Shown: positions 33,961-47,212, counted from the stretch's first letter. The stretch is DNA of 64,000 nucleotides from Arachis hypogaea (GCF_003086295.3 NC_092048.1:38316425-38380424); one strand, 5' to 3'. The notes: generated by a model from the sequence alone, not told the origin. Made by a program: numbers and translations.

Positions 33961-35873
33961 TCATAGGACATGCCAACCATGTTTACCCCCGAAACATGGT
34001 TCAACAAAGCTAGCATCCACCTCGAAGGGATCAACATCAACCTTCATCTCCTTCTTGCCATCATCAAATTTCAATTGTCCCTCCATTATTGCTTCCTGAA
34101 TTAAGTCCCTGAAACGAACACAACTGTTAGTCGAATGACTTGTTGCTTGGTAAAATTTACAATAAGGTTTTCCTTTCAAATCTTTCACCGAAAGTAAAAG
34201 TCTACCCTCAGGAAGAATTAACTGTTTATCTTTAAGCAACACATAGAAAATCTGATCGAATTTCGAAATATCAAAACAATATTTCTTTCCACTTTTCAGT
34301 TTTGAATTATTCGACTTTTCATTACTAGGAAGCTTTTTGAGTAAGGAACAGACATATGGAGGGCCTTTCTTAAGTTCGGCCAAATTGACCTCTGTTTCGA
34401 AATCGATTTCTTCCTCTGAGGATTCCATGGTCACATAAACAACTTTTTCTTTTCGAGTAAAAAGTTTACTCTTTGATCATTGCTCACTCCTATATTTTTC
34501 TTTCTCCTTTTTTATAAGTTCAGTCTGACGAACCTTTTCAGCCAAATGGGCTAGATCAGGAATATGCACATTAAGTAACTTTCTGCGCATATAAAAACCT
34601 AGCCCCATAGTTGCTATTTTCACCACTTCACTCTCAGGTAATGAAACATAACATCTACTCCTAGCATTCTTGAAACATATCATGTAATCAATGGTTTCAC
34701 CATCCTCACGTTTCAAAGCCACTAGATCAGTAACTGCCACATTCATTTCTCTCGATAGAACTGAGCATGAAAAGTAGTTTCTAATTGATTCCATATCGTT
34801 ATCGAATTTGGTCTAAGATTCGAAAACCAAGTAAATGCATTCTTCATTAACGAAGAAGGAAAAAACTTCATTTTAAAATTTTCATCATTGGCTAGATTTC
34901 CAATATCAACCAAATATCAAGCAACATGTTCAGTAGTCGACTCTCCAACTTCCCCAGCAAACTTTGTGACTATCTTTGGATTCTTCACCCCTCGTGGCAC
35001 TTCAGCCATTTGAACAACTTGGGGAAAAGCAGACACAAAGTGAGGTCGATTCATAAAACCAACATTCAAACCAACTTGATTAAGTACTTCTTCCGCAATT
35101 CTGGTGACTTGATAACGTTCACCGCCATGATTAGCACGTAATCTGGCTAGAAAGTCATCAACATTTTGACCTCGAGGAATTACATGAGGATCTTCTCGAT
35201 TAAAAACGTTATATTCATTTAGAAATATATTTTCGAATCCTTCATTATTTCCCCTAGCATTATGCCTTTCACCTTCCTCATAATCTACGATTCGAGCAAT
35301 TTGTTCGACTTGTCTAGCAAGACGTTCGAATTTCGATTCGTGATCAGCCATCATTGGATTTAAAATTGTGGTCATTTGTTGAGTCAGCAAGTTGATCAAG
35401 TCATGATAATTTTTCTCTACTTGTTGTCGATATACTGACATCGAATTAGCAGGATTTGAAGTAGAGCCCACGTTATAATCACGAGAATACTCAGAATGAT
35501 GTTGTGGATTTTGAGAATTATTCCTTCCATTTACACTCCCAAAATAAACAGGAGGAACAAAACTACCTACCGGCGGAGTATAATCGGGAGGAAGACCAAA
35601 AGGAGGCCAACTGGTAGTTATTGGAGGAGGTGGCAAATTACCACGTGGACGAATGTTGCGTCCAATATTTCCAGTTTGTACAGTGGTAACTGCTATACTT
35701 TCACTTCCTATTGCACCTTCCGAACGTGAAGCCACGTCCGCTTGTTGCACAATTACTGGTAAATTATCATTGGTGGAGGAACCACCATTCACATTTGACA
35801 CTTCATCAGCCATGTGAATGATTTTTCCACTTCTCAATTGCATACATCGAATGATATAACAACTTTTTGACAC
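33961..35873 (-). pseudogene. Gag of the Tat-type element
   Basis: Three open pieces. 35873-34917 starts near an ATG at about 35813 (MADEVSNVNGG) and holds a proline-rich then gag N-terminal part. 34794-34477 carries the gag core (LSREMNVAVTDLVALKREDG, IATMGLGFYMRRKLL). 34434-33961 has a CCHC-like segment with CKFYQATSHSTNSC and LIQEAIMEGQLKF. Frameshifts or stops separate them. The role is the capsid protein of the retrotransposon particle. Confidence 0.75.
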
Positions 35874-35892
35874 ACTTCAACTTTAAAACTGT

Positions 35893-35911
35893 CCCACTGG
35901 GCGTGCCAATT
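35893..35911 (-). other. Primer-binding site of the Tat-type element
   Basis: On the minus strand TGGCACGCCCAGTGGGAC begins about three bases inside the 5' LTR end (...GACAAAACA). The TGG start fits a tRNA 3' CCA. Which tRNA it matches must come from a tRNA comparison; tRNA-Arg has been reported for Ogre elements. Confidence 0.6.
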
Positions 35912-36734
35912 TGTTTTGTCAATTTTTAGCAAATCGATGGTGGTTCGATATCTAGTAGTTTGGGAGCGAAACCTACTCCTCTTTGCAGGTACCGGTTTTC
36001 TAAAAGTGCATCAATGCGTCTTCGATTAGACGGGTAATGAGATAGAAGATAAAATAAAATTTGTAAATCAATAAAAGAAACGAATGAATAAAGTTTTCGA
36101 AAAGAAAATGTGCTGAAATCAGAAAAGACTGTGTTAAAATTAAAAAAAAAAACAGTAAAGTGTCTTCAATTGGGTCAAAGGGTTTTGATATGAAAGTTAA
36201 AAGTGCAGAAATGTAAATTGGACATTGAAATTAAATAATACTTGGAAGATAAACTTGCTTGAAAAATAAAGTTTACAAGAAAATAAATTGAAAGAGTAAA
36301 AACATGGAAGAAACCCTACAGAAAAATAACTCGATCGCAAACTCAGGAATTCTCTAGAGATGTGAGTGTGCTTGAGTGTTTTTTGAGTTAAAGTTCCAAC
36401 CTTTATTTCTTAAAACTTTCTAATATTTATAATCTACTTTTGTAGCTTATAATTAATTACAGAATCATAGTTTTAAATGCCTACTCCTGGATAACCTGTT
36501 CCCACTTCTTTGCCCATAAATATTATCCATGATTTCCTCGTGTGATGAAAGCTTTTAACTTTTTTACTATTATAACTGCTCGATCCACCTATTCAAATAT
36601 TTTATTTGATTACTTATCTCAAATATCCGTCTAGTTAAACCCATCCGATTTAATAAAGCATTTCGAAATCGAACTCGTCTTAAGTTCCTCTTTGAATTGA
36701 CCTACCTTAATCGAAAGTATTTCTTCGACTAACA
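35912..36734 (-). repeat. 5' LTR of the Tat-type element
   Basis: On the minus strand it starts TGTTAGTCGAAGAAATACTT and ends TTGACAAAACA. It is paired with 22851-23659. TATAT follows at 36735 as the second target-site copy. Confidence 0.9.
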
Positions 36735-37013
36735 TATATAATATTGTTCTTGATTATAACAATTTTGTGTTCAAGTACATTTTTTATAATTTATTTATAT
36801 ACAGTTAATTATACATATTTTATTAACCGTCATGGCTTTACCATAACAAATTAAATAAAGAAATAAGATGAATGGACTATTCTATTAAATTAAAATCATT
36901 ACATCATTATCGACGTAAATCGATAGTTTCAAGTGATTTTATTACCATTGTCTCGATTATTAACTTGTACTTAGTTACGATGGTTTAGTTGTTAATAATA
37001 ATAATAATAATAA

Positions 37014-37906
37014 GAGGTAAATATTATTTTGGTCATTAATATTTAGAGTCAGAATCGAAACCATTCTCAACATAATTTTTGATTTAGAATTGTTCTTAAC
37101 ATTTTATTTCGTATTAAAATCGTCTTTTTTAATAAAATTTTTAATTTTATTATTAAATTACTCCTATCCTAATAAAAAATTATAAAATTAAAAAAAAAAA
37201 GAAAAGACGCGAGGGAGGAGGGTGAGAAAGGGAAAGGAAAAAAGACGCAAGGGAGGGGGAAAGGAAAAGGAAAAAGAGACAGGGGAAGGGGAAGGGGAAG
37301 GGGAAGGGGGAAAGGGGGGGGGGATGGTGCCGGTGAAGTTTGGAGCCGCCGTTGCCGTCGCGTGCCAGAGAGAGCTTCTGCTTCTGCATCGCTGCTTCTT
37401 ATTGCCGCGTTCTCGCCACAGCTCCATGCCGCCTCGTCGCTGCACGATGCTACTTTTGCTTCTTGCTTCGGCCTCTATTTTTGTTTCGGCTTCTGCTTCT
37501 TGCTTCGGCTTTTACTTCTTGCTTTGGCCTCTGCTTTCTGATTCTGCTTGAGCTTCTGCTTCTACTTCTACTTTTGGGTCTACTTCTGCTTCTACTTCTA
37601 ATCTGATTTTGATTTGTTATTTTCTGATTTTATTGTTGTTGTGTGTTGATTTGGTTATTAAATTTGATGTTATTGTTTCTGAATTTGAATAATATTTTTG
37701 TTTCTGAATTTGGTGGGAGTAAGGGAGGTGGTGGTAGTGGAGCAAGAGAGGTGGTGGTGGTGGTGGAGAGTATTTATGTCCGTAAAACGTTAAAAGGATG
37801 ATTTTAATACGAAATAAAACGTTAAAAACGATTCTAAATCAAAAATTACATTAGAGACGATTTTGATTTTGACCCTAAATATCAGGGACCAAAATAATAC
37901 TTATCC
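37014..37906. mobile_element. Long-TIR Mutator-like element with GC-rich core
   Basis: The left arm GAGGTAAATATTATTTTGGT and the right arm, inverted (GGATAAGTATTATTTTGGTC), match over about 110 bases, sharing TTTTATTTCGTATTAAAATC. Both flanks are (AAT)n, so the 9-base duplication cannot be read uniquely. The core (37200-37620) is purine-rich, then GC-rich with CTTCTGCTTCTG runs, in contrast to the AT-rich arms. Frames in the core exist on both strands and look repetitive, so I do not call a gene. Confidence 0.75.
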
Positions 37907-37966
<60 letters not shown>

Positions 37967-37967
37967 G
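37907..37967. repeat. (AAT)n microsatellite
   Basis: About 20 ATA/AAT units follow the right end of the preceding element. A shorter (AAT)n run lies at its left side near 36993. Confidence 0.9.
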
Positions 37968-38205
37968 TATAGAAAGAGATAAAGAAGAGGAAGGAATGAT
38001 TAAATAAACTTATTAACTTTAGAAAAAAATATTTTAATTAGAATAAAAAAATAATAAATAGCACATCTTAATTATCAAATTAATAATATAATATAGATCA
38101 GATTATATCGCATAAATGAACATATATAATCTATACCAATGCCGATTATATCGCACAATATACATAAATTACAAAATCGTTCAACTTAAATTATAATATA
38201 TTTTA

Positions 38206-39459
38206 GGTTTAATTATTATATAGGTTCTTATATATAATTTTATCGAATTTTTAGTTAGGTCCTTATATTTTTTTTAATTAGATCTCTATATTATAAATAT
38301 TTTTTAATTTAATTCCTTATCGTAACAAAAACGTTTGAAATAACATAATATTTTATTAAAAAAATAAATATTTTCACTATTAGAATTGAAAATTCAATTG
38401 AGAACACCTCCATCTTTTTAAAATTTCAAAATAACCTTTGGAAGAAGCTTGTGATGTTGATTTCGAACCCTTCCACGAATGTAGAAAGCTTTGTATCACC
38501 CTTGAAGTTCACCAGATCATTCCAAAGAAGCTTGCACGGTGCAGCGTGCCAAAAAAAGAACGATGAATACTCTTCAATTCGATTCATCACCATCTCGTCT
38601 GTCGGAGCCAATATCGTTATTGAGTCCTGCTCTAATAAGCTGACAAGTTGCATCACCAGAAACGATGCCATGACAGTGTACCCTCCGGATTTCAAGGTTT
38701 CGATGGTTGGGAAGAAGGAGTCACATGAATTGTTCGCGGTTAGGTTCCTCGCTATGAAAGAGGCATTAAAATTAGGTTTCTGGTTAGATTTGCTGTTGTC
38801 TTAAAAATTTGGATCGAAGAAGCGATCTACGCTACAGATGAAGAGGACACCGTTGTAGATCAGAGATCCGGTGATTCGGACGTTGTTGAGAGAGGTAATG
38901 CGGTTGGAGGGAGACATGGTGATGATGAGGGACTGGCTGGGAGCATAGTGGGGATCTTGATGCCAGCTAGGAGGAGGCGGAGGCTCTGCGGCAGTAAGAG
39001 AAGAGGAGCAAGGTGGAAGCGGAGGAGGTCGAGAGAGGGCTTATTAGACTTCTTGAAGGCAGAGTCAATAGGGGCAAAGATGGTGATGGAAGGGGATTGC
39101 TCCAAGAGGAATTCTGCCACAACTTGGAAGGTAAGGGCCATGGAGACAAAACTTGAGTCGGCGAGGATGTCGACGACATCAAAAATAGCTTCGCTTAGAA
39201 GGGCGATGGAGAGAGAGACGACAGAGAGATTGAAGATTAGGAGGAACAGTAGTGAGAAAGTCATTGGTGGAGTTTGAGAGTTTTCAAAAATGAAGACAAG
39301 GTATATAAATAAATTCACAATTTACTAACTTTTTTAGACATTTAACAATAACAGGGTCTAAATTGAAAAAAAATATAATATAAAAAATCAATTGAAAATA
39401 TAAAAATATATGGACCTAATTAAAAATTTGATAAAATTATAAAAAGCTCTAAAATAAAC
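38206..39459. mobile_element. Pack-MULE-type element carrying an FLA gene fragment
   Basis: The AT-rich arms are inverted copies of each other (left GGTTTAATTATTATATAGG... AATTTTATCGAATTTTTAGT; right, inverted, GTTTATTTTAGAGC... AATTTTATCAAATTTTTAAT) over about 110 bases. The flanks are ATATATTTTA (38196-38205) and ATATATTCTA (39460-39469), a 10-base duplication with one mismatch. The interior is GC-richer and coding-like and matches a host gene (see the next entry). This is the Pack-MULE arrangement. Confidence 0.7.
38455..39264 (-). pseudogene. Fasciclin-like arabinogalactan protein fragment
   Basis: FLA proteins are secreted, glycosylated cell-wall/plasma-membrane proteins with fasciclin domains. 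From the ATG at 39264 the product starts with a signal-peptide-like stretch (MTFSLLFLLIFNLSVVSLS). A first fasciclin domain follows, with FDVVDILADSSFVSMAL, SITIFAPIDSAFKKS and DLLRFHLAPL. A frameshift lies near 38940. The other frame continues with LNNVRITGSLIYNGVLF and hits a stop after RFFDPNF. The second fasciclin domain follows: SGGYTVMASFLVMQLVSL, ITILAPTDEMVMNRI, PCKLLWNDLVNF. It ends abruptly at the element arm, so the C-terminus is lost. It is intronless, like many FLA genes, and resembles the FLA20/21 type. Confidence 0.75.
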
Positions 39460-39608
39460 ATATATTCTAATATGGATTGTTATCTATTTCAACATTAACT
39501 TAATGAAATCAGTTAAATCTAAAAAAAAAAATACTAAAATAAAAAATTATCCGACTAACATCTTTGTTTAAAAATTCTGTGTCACGCAAGTAACACCATT
39601 TTAATTAT

Positions 39609-39923
39609 GGGAGCCACTCAAATAAAAACGTCTAAAACGTCTTTTTTTAAAGATATTTTTTAATAATTAAAATTTAACATATATAATCGATTAAATCGTA
39701 TTATTTTTGTCAAAATTAGGTCAGACAAATTAATTTAACTAAAAAATAGTGAATCAAATTTTGAACTAGTCTAAATTAATATTATTTTTTCTAGAAAATA
39801 ACTACAATATCTTTATAGAAAATGACTAAAATATTCTTATTATATATTAGTTTTGAAAATCCTAAATTCTAGTCCTTTATTTCTCTATTGTGATAATAGG
39901 ATTAAGATTTAGAGTTTTCAAAA

Positions 39924-39977
<54 letters not shown>

Positions 39978-40201
39978 TTTTAGTTATTTTTTATAATAGG
40001 AATATTGTAGTTATTTTTTTATAAAAAATATTAATTTACATCGGTTCAAAATTTAATTTATTAGTTTTTCGGCTAAACTGATTTGTTTAGTCTAATTTTA
40101 ATAAAAATAACACAATTTAATCGATTATATGCGTTGAATTTTAATTAGTAAAAAATATCTTTAAAAAAGACGTTTTTGATATTTTTATCTAAATGACTCC
40201 C
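39609..40201. mobile_element. Long-TIR Mutator-like MITE, copy 1
   Basis: It begins GGGAGCCACTCAAATAAAAA; inverted, the right end is GGGAGTCATTTAGATAAAAA. The arms match over about 250 bases. A perfect 9-base duplication TTTAATTAT flanks it (39600-39608 and 40202-40210). A (TA)n run sits in the middle, near 39935-39974. It is the same family as 46311-47412. Confidence 0.9.
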
Positions 40202-41391
40202 TTTAATTATATATCTATTTTATATATTATTTTTTTGTAGAGATTATAATTTATATAATTAACACATTGGTTTTAATTTATTCAACTTGTATAGATGTGA
40301 TGCGAGACGTTACCAAGTCGATGAAAGTTACAATTACAACATGGAAAAGTATAGAGAGCCAAGTGTCCACCAGCCAAGAATTAAATAATTTAATTAATAA
40401 TGATTAATTTTAAATTATTTTTTTAAATTTAAAATTTGATTAATTGACATTAATGACATTTTTGAATCAAAACTTACCCTAATTTATTTTCACTTCCACT
40501 CATCATTCACCACACAAAACGACAAATCCTAATTCCCCACGCTGCTGCGGTTTCGTCCTCACGCCGTTACCATCGCCGCAGCACCGTCCTCGCGCGCTGC
40601 CACCTCATCTACCGTTTGCGCAGGAAAGACAGCCACCATCGTGCTTCTACTTCACTCTCCTCGCGTCCCATTGCCCGCCAGACGCACCCTTGCCACTCGC
40701 GACTCCCTATCGCTTGCCACTCGCACCCCACGTGCGATCAACTACTCTGATCAACTAAGTCCTCAATTCCCCATTCACCATTCACCAAGTCCCCATTCGC
40801 GACGTGCGATCAACTACTCCGATCCATGGCGACTCCTCCACTCGTCGCAACATGCCACCGTGAGTTCCCCCACTGTCCACGCAACGCTGTCCAAGATGTT
40901 GTTCCCGGCCATCCTGTAGCTCTTCTTCTCCTCCTCCTATTTGATTTTGAATGATTTTTAACTAGTTTTTTATGTTTTTTTTTTTTACATTTCGGATGAT
41001 TCTTTTTATTAGTTTTGGATGATTTTTTTTCTATATTTTGTATGTTTTTTTTCTTAGGATTTGAATGATTCTTTTTATCAGTTTTGGATGATTCTTTTTT
41101 TAGATTTTGTATATTTTTTTTAAGATTTGAATGATTATTTATCTTATGTTTTGGTGCTTTTTATTTTTTGGAGTTTCGAAATTTATTTTAAAAAGAAAAA
41201 TTAGTGTTAGTGTAATAAATAGTAAAAAGATAAATTAAAATAAAAAAATAATTAATAATCATTAATTTTCTATCTTTTAACAAAAATTTTAAATAACCAT
41301 TAATTAATGATAATTTATGTTATTAATTAGTATAGAATATAATTCAAAAATATGTTACGCTTATTATTGGCTGGTCCTAGCGGAATTCTTA
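40202..41391. other. Gene-free region with GC-rich island upstream of the P450
   Basis: Positions 40505-40925 are unusually GC-rich (CCGCAGCACCGTCCTCGCGC) and contain a 70-base direct repeat of CGTGCGATCAACTACTC. A 92-codon frame at 40641-40919 is low-complexity and unrecognised. Positions 40930-41150 hold diverged repeats of GGATGATTCTTTTT. CCAGCCAAGAATTAA near 40372 and, inverted, CCAGCCAATAATAAG near 41370 hint at a TIR element, but no duplication was found. Confidence 0.4.
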
Positions 41392-41402
41392 CAATATATT
41401 AG
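41392..41402 (+). promoter_or_regulatory. Possible TATA box of the P450 gene
   Basis: CAATATATTAG lies about 90 bases before the chosen ATG, in a plausible position. The match is weak and the region is AT-rich, so this is tentative. Confidence 0.3.
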
Positions 41403-41487
41403 GCATTTGGTTGCCTACAAAAATTCTAATTAGCAAAGAATTAACGTGTCTCAACGTAACCACACCCATTATCTAGCAAACAAAACC

Positions 41488-44400
41488 ATGGTTCCAGCAA
41501 TATTAGCACTTCCAGTGCTCTTTCTCGCACTGGCACTCACACTCACCATATTGTTCCTAATAAGTAAACATTATGATAGATCACTGCCACCGGGACCACC
41601 GGCATTTCCGGTCTTCGGTAACCTCCCCATGCTGCTGGGGAAGTCACCTCACCGAACACTCCAAGCCATGGCCCAAAGATACGGCCCGACCATGTCCCTG
41701 CAGTTAGGACAGGTCCCAGTCGTGGTTGTCTCAAACTCCGAAGCCGCAGAAGTGTTCCTCAAGACACACGACGCTGCTTTTGCTAGCCGCCCCAAAATGC
41801 AAGCCAGCGATTGCGTATTATACGGCTCCAAAGGGTTAGTGTTCTCGGAGTTCGGACCGTACTGGCGCAGCATGAGGAGGCTGTTTACGTCGCAGCTTCT
41901 GAGTGCGTCGAAGGTTTCGTCCTTTGCGCGTGCGAGAGAGAGGGGTGTGAAAGTGGCGGTGAAAGCGATCAAGAAAGCCGCAGGAAGGGGAGAGGTGGTG
42001 GATATTAGTGAATTGGTTAATAATGTTGCAGAGGATGTTGTGTATAGGATAGTGTTGGGGCGTAGTAGGCATGACGAGTTTCATTTGGCAAGCCTATTGC
42101 ATGAGGCTATTAACCTCGCTGGAGCCTTTAATGTTGCAGATTACTTGCCTTGGCTTGGATCTTTTGATTTTCAGGTACCTACGAATGTATATATAGTATG
42201 GGGAGAGTTTTAAGTTAATTGCGGGTGTGTCAATTATTTTAATCGTTGATTTGAATTATAAAAAATATATATAATGTATATTAATTAAAAATCATCAGTT
42301 AAAATAATTGGAACATCGATATTTTTGGTACACTTAAAATTTTTTTTTATAGTAAATACTAAATACATCTTCCTTCTATCTATTATTTAATAAAGAGTAT
42401 TTTTTTTAAGTTAATAATTGAAAATTCTGAAATAATTTTATATATTTGATTAAAGAGAAAAAGTTATCCATATATGTGGATTCATCGTGGCTAGTCCCAT
42501 TAAACAACACTTGTCAATTGGCATTGAGATTAGTGCAGCATTCTTCATCTTTTGCAGGAAGTTCATTGATGTTTGTGTAATTCATTTGTTTTTGTTTTCT
42601 TATTAAATGTGATTAGCACTAAATTAAATATTTTCACACAAATTTTTATGGATTTTTTTATTTAAATTAAATAAATATAGTATCTACCGATTTAAAGGTA
42701 AAAAAATTTATCAAAATGTGTAATTAATTACATCTCAAATATAGTAGGTAACTTCTAAAATTGACTAGATTTTAGGTGTGTTGATTCCGTGTTGTAATAT
42801 GAAATCTGAACACAAGAACATCTCGGACACACTACATCCAAGATATATTTATATTTTGATATGGAGCAAGATACGTGCGATGATACAGGATAAAGACACT
42901 GCATCTAAGATATAGTCAAGATTCAATATGCTTATAATATAAATAAAAATAGCATCGCAAATAAAAAAAATTACATAACTAATTAAATTTGTGTCAACAT
43001 AATTTTTTAAATAACTTTTTAAATAGTAAATTTAAATTCTTTGAGAGAATTTATTAAATATTTTAATACGAGAGTTCTTTTAAATACGTTATATATAAAA
43101 TTTAAGAATATATCAGTATTTTTATATTCTATTTATGATTTATAATTCAAACAGAGATAAAAAAAAAAGATATTTATTTTTCTTAGAAGTTTGAAAATAA
43201 ATTAATAAGCACATACATATATTTTTTTTAAAACTAACCAAACTTAATTAATTACTAAGCTAAAATTAATTGTCTAAACGTAAGTAAAATTATTAGTTTT
43301 TTTTCAAAAATTGGTTAAGATAAAAAAAGAATATTATCTACTTATTAATATTCTTTAAATTGATAATATATTAAATTAATTTTAAAAATATATATAAAAT
43401 ACAATATTTAATTATTTTAAAATAAAGAAAAAACTTTTTAATTAATTTTTTATTATTTTAAATTAATATACTTTTCAGTTTTTATATATCTTGGATGCAG
43501 TGTCCGATCAGAATATAAGTATATCTCGAATGCAGTGTATTCAAGATGTACTCTTGTTCATATCTCGAATGTACTCAGGATATAACTCTTAAATAAACCA
43601 CGTATCACAGAACGGGGTTAGTGTATCCGAAATATGTTCGTTTTTTGGTTCTCCCACCGTATCCGAGATATGACTAGAAACATATTTTCGTAAATATTTA
43701 TACGTTTATTTTAATCGGTAAATATTATATTTTTTAATTTAAATAAAAAAATCCAATTTTTATCCAATTGATTTAAAAAAAAATGCCTTATAAATTTGGA
43801 CTACTGTTTGTGTGATTTTATCTATTAGATCCATTTTCATAAACTTTCATTTACACGGATGGTGTAAGTGTAAAGTGTTTATTTATTTATTTATTATTTT
43901 TCAAAATGACCATGTTTATATCAATAATTATGCTTATTTTATACAGCACTTCGTTTTTTTCATGTATGCTTTTATCAAAATATATATTAATATATGCACG
44001 ATAAACTTATATTTAATAGAATCACATAAAACAATAAACTTAAATATATTCTTATTATTTCTACAAATAATTTTCTTGATTCTATGAAAAATTATAGTGT
44101 TATATATGTATAACACAAATTCTTTAGTGTCATAATACACAAAATTAAAGAATGTGATTAAACTAATTATATATGTGATTTTTGAAAATAAAAAATAAAT
44201 TTTGAAAAACAATATAAACTTATATAATAAAAAAATCTTAAATAAAAAAAAGTAACAAATAAAAAATAACATCTTAAATTAAAAATTAAAAATAACATCT
44301 TATTAATAAAAAAATTATTTTTAATATTTTTAGTACAATGAACAAATAAAAAAGTTGAATTCTCTAAATTTTATTTTTCAGTTGAGAAAATAACGTATGA

Positions 44401-47166
44401 TCTTTTATAATTTATTTTATAAATAGGACAAAAAATATAAAAAAATATTTAAAAATAAAAAAAATTATATTTTATCTTTTTAAATAAAAAATAAAATTTA
44501 AAATATCCAAATTCTAAAATAAGTACTTTTTTTTCCTTGACCCAACTGAAACAAAAGTAAGATCGAAAACTGAGATTCAATTAGGTACTAATTGTATTTA
44601 ATGAAAACTGAGAAGATCGAAACAAAATTGTTTAGAGAACAACTAGGGAACCAAAAGTATATCAGTCAAAAACCAGCTAAAATGTGTCTGGGTTCCATAA
44701 AAATTGGGTTTTGGTTTGTGCTCCGTGATCCTAGGAGCAGTTTTCAAACATATTATTCAAAAAGTGATTATAATTAAGCGGTTTTGTTTACTTTTTGGCT
44801 GATCACCTTTTGGTTCATATACTTTTCCAATTGTTTAACATCCTGCTACTAGTCAATTCACTCTCCTGTAAAAACTGATGATTAGTGCCAATTTAACTAA
44901 TGAAACTAGCCACAATATATCTATACAAATGGATATTTTTTATTATTCACACCATAAAATTTTCTTCATTAAATTACTTAACATAATAAATATTAAAATC
45001 TTAACCATTACTTTTTAAAAATATATTTTGCTATCAAAATAAATAATTATATATTTATATACAAATATATATAATTTAATTTATTTTTAATTTATAATTT
45101 ATATTTTAATATATATTTTATATTAGAAAATAATTTTAATAGATGATTTTAAATTATTTCAAATTCTAAATTCTAAATTTTAAATTTTAAATAAATTCTA
45201 AACTCTTTAAGAAATGACATTAAACAATTAATTTTACAATAAAAATAGTTAATAGAGACTAATTAAAAGTTAATTCTATACTTATTTTTTTAAATAGTCC
45301 TACCACGTTTCAGTAGGGGTGTTCGCGGATCGGATCGGATCTGATATGGACAAAAATTCGATCCGATCCACACAATTTCCATCGGATCGGATCGGATATG
45401 ATATCCGCACTTTTTAGTGCCGGATCCGATCCGATCCGATCCGCACATTTGCAAATCGGATCGGATCGAATATCGGATATATCCGCATAATTAAACCTTC
45501 TCTTTTTAATCATATTTCTATGTAAAAGAATTCGATAAAAATATTTCTTTCATACTTTTAAACTTATTTATTCCTAAAATATTTTTAATCAAACTCTCTC
45601 TAAATAACAAAAATAAAATAATACAATATATGAATAATAATTACTAACTAAAACATACAAACAAGTAAATATAATACCAAATATATATATATATATAGTG
45701 CGGATCTGCGGATCGGATACGCGAATATAGAGTAGATATCTGTGATCCAATCCGCAAAGGGTGCGGATCCGATCCGATCAATTTGCAGATCGGATCGGAT
45801 CGTATCCGCAATTTTCGGATCGGATGCGGATATTTACCGCGGATCTGCGGATACGATTCGATCCATGGACATTCCTAACGCACGGCATTGGTTTTATTTT
45901 CATTATTTTCAATCATATAAGATTCATTAATTAAGCTATTTAATTTGAGAATAAATAAATAGTTTGAAACTTAAAAAATTTATTGTTTGATGAAATAGAC
46001 TTTGAAAAGAAAAAAAATATTAATTGTTAAAAGTTATATTCGTTTAGAAAATGCATCCAGTATATATATTCTAAAGAGGGCTCTATATCAATTTAAAACG
46101 TTTGTTCAAAAAATAAGATTTCAATATTTCAAATTTGTTGATTTTACCCTAAGTAGATTTATTTTGACAAACTTTTTTTCAATGTCCAAATATCCAAAAA
46201 TAGAAAGAAAGAAACAAGGAGTTTATAAATCAAATAAAAGTTAGTAGAGTATATTTATATGTATTGCTTTTCCTATTATAATATATATTTCATAAAATAT
46301 ATTTTAAAAATGGAGTCATTTTAATAAAGACGTCTAAAATATTTTTTTTAAAGATATTTTTTAATAATTAAAATTTAATATATATAATCGATTAAATTGT
46401 GTTATTTTTGTCAAAATTAGACTAAACAAATTAATTTGACCGAAAAATGATGAATCAAATTTTGAATCAGTCTAAATTAATATTATTTTTTATAAAGAAT
46501 GGCTACAATATTTCTATTATAGAAAATGGAGTTAAATTTCAATTTGTCCCCTAAAATTTGGCCATATACTCAAAAAGACCCCCACAATTTTGTTGCCCCA
46601 ATTTGAACCCCCAAATTTGCAATTGTGGCTCTAGCTTGTCCCTATGATCATCTCCGTTACCGGAATGCTGATCTAGCATAATTGCATGACATGGTTGACA
46701 CTACTTAAACGATGTCGTATTGGTTTCGCGCCCAAACCCTTTGGAAACCATATAGTGTAAGGGTTTTCTTGATGTTTTGCAACTTATGATCGTCGTAGTA
46801 GAAAGAAAAGGAGTTTTAACCCACAAAAAACTGAAACGACGTGGTTTTCAAAGGGTTTAGGCGCGAAACCATGCGCCGTCATTTAAGTTGTGTCCACCAT
46901 GTCATGCAATTGCGTCATATCAGTATTCTAGTGATGGAGATGATTGCAGGGGCAAGCTGGAGCCACAATTGCAAATTTGGGGGTTCTAATTGAGGCCAAC
47001 AAAATTGTGGGGGTCATTCTGAATATCGGACTAAATTTTAGGGGCCCTATTGAGATTTAATTCATAGAGAATGACTAAAATACTCTTATTATATATATTA
47101 ATTTTGAGAATTCTAAATTTTAGCCATTTCCTTCTCTATCGTAGTAGGGTTAGGATTTAGAGATTT

Positions 47167-47212
<46 letters not shown>

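Larger units (their letters stand above)
22851..36734 (-). mobile_element. Full-length Tat/Ogre-lineage Ty3 retrotransposon
   Basis: The element is 13.9 kb with paired LTRs (22851-23659 and 35912-36734), each TG...CA, and a 5-base duplication TATAT on both sides. On the minus strand it reads gag, protease, reverse transcriptase, RNase H, a second RNase H, integrase. About 5 kb beyond integrase carries an antisense gene. The extra RNase H and the antisense ORF before the 3' LTR are features of the Tat lineage. Stops and frameshifts are spread through the coding part, so it is dead. A 1.6-kb hAT-like element is nested at 24193-25820. Confidence 0.9.

Noticed and set aside
37180..37606. Several overlapping frames in a GC-rich core
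   Set aside because: They are on both strands, repetitive (CTTCTGCTTCTG, GGGAAGGGGA), and show no domain.
41446..41487. P450 start at a GTG upstream of the ATG
   Set aside because: Plant genes start at ATG; the ATG at 41488 has good context and leads straight into the membrane anchor.
43812..44272. Hydrophobic frames in the P450 intron
   Set aside because: AT-rich composition artefacts on both strands within an intron.
45310..45930. Frames rich in SDPI and RIGSD repeats
   Set aside because: They are translations of GGATC repeats in a MITE.
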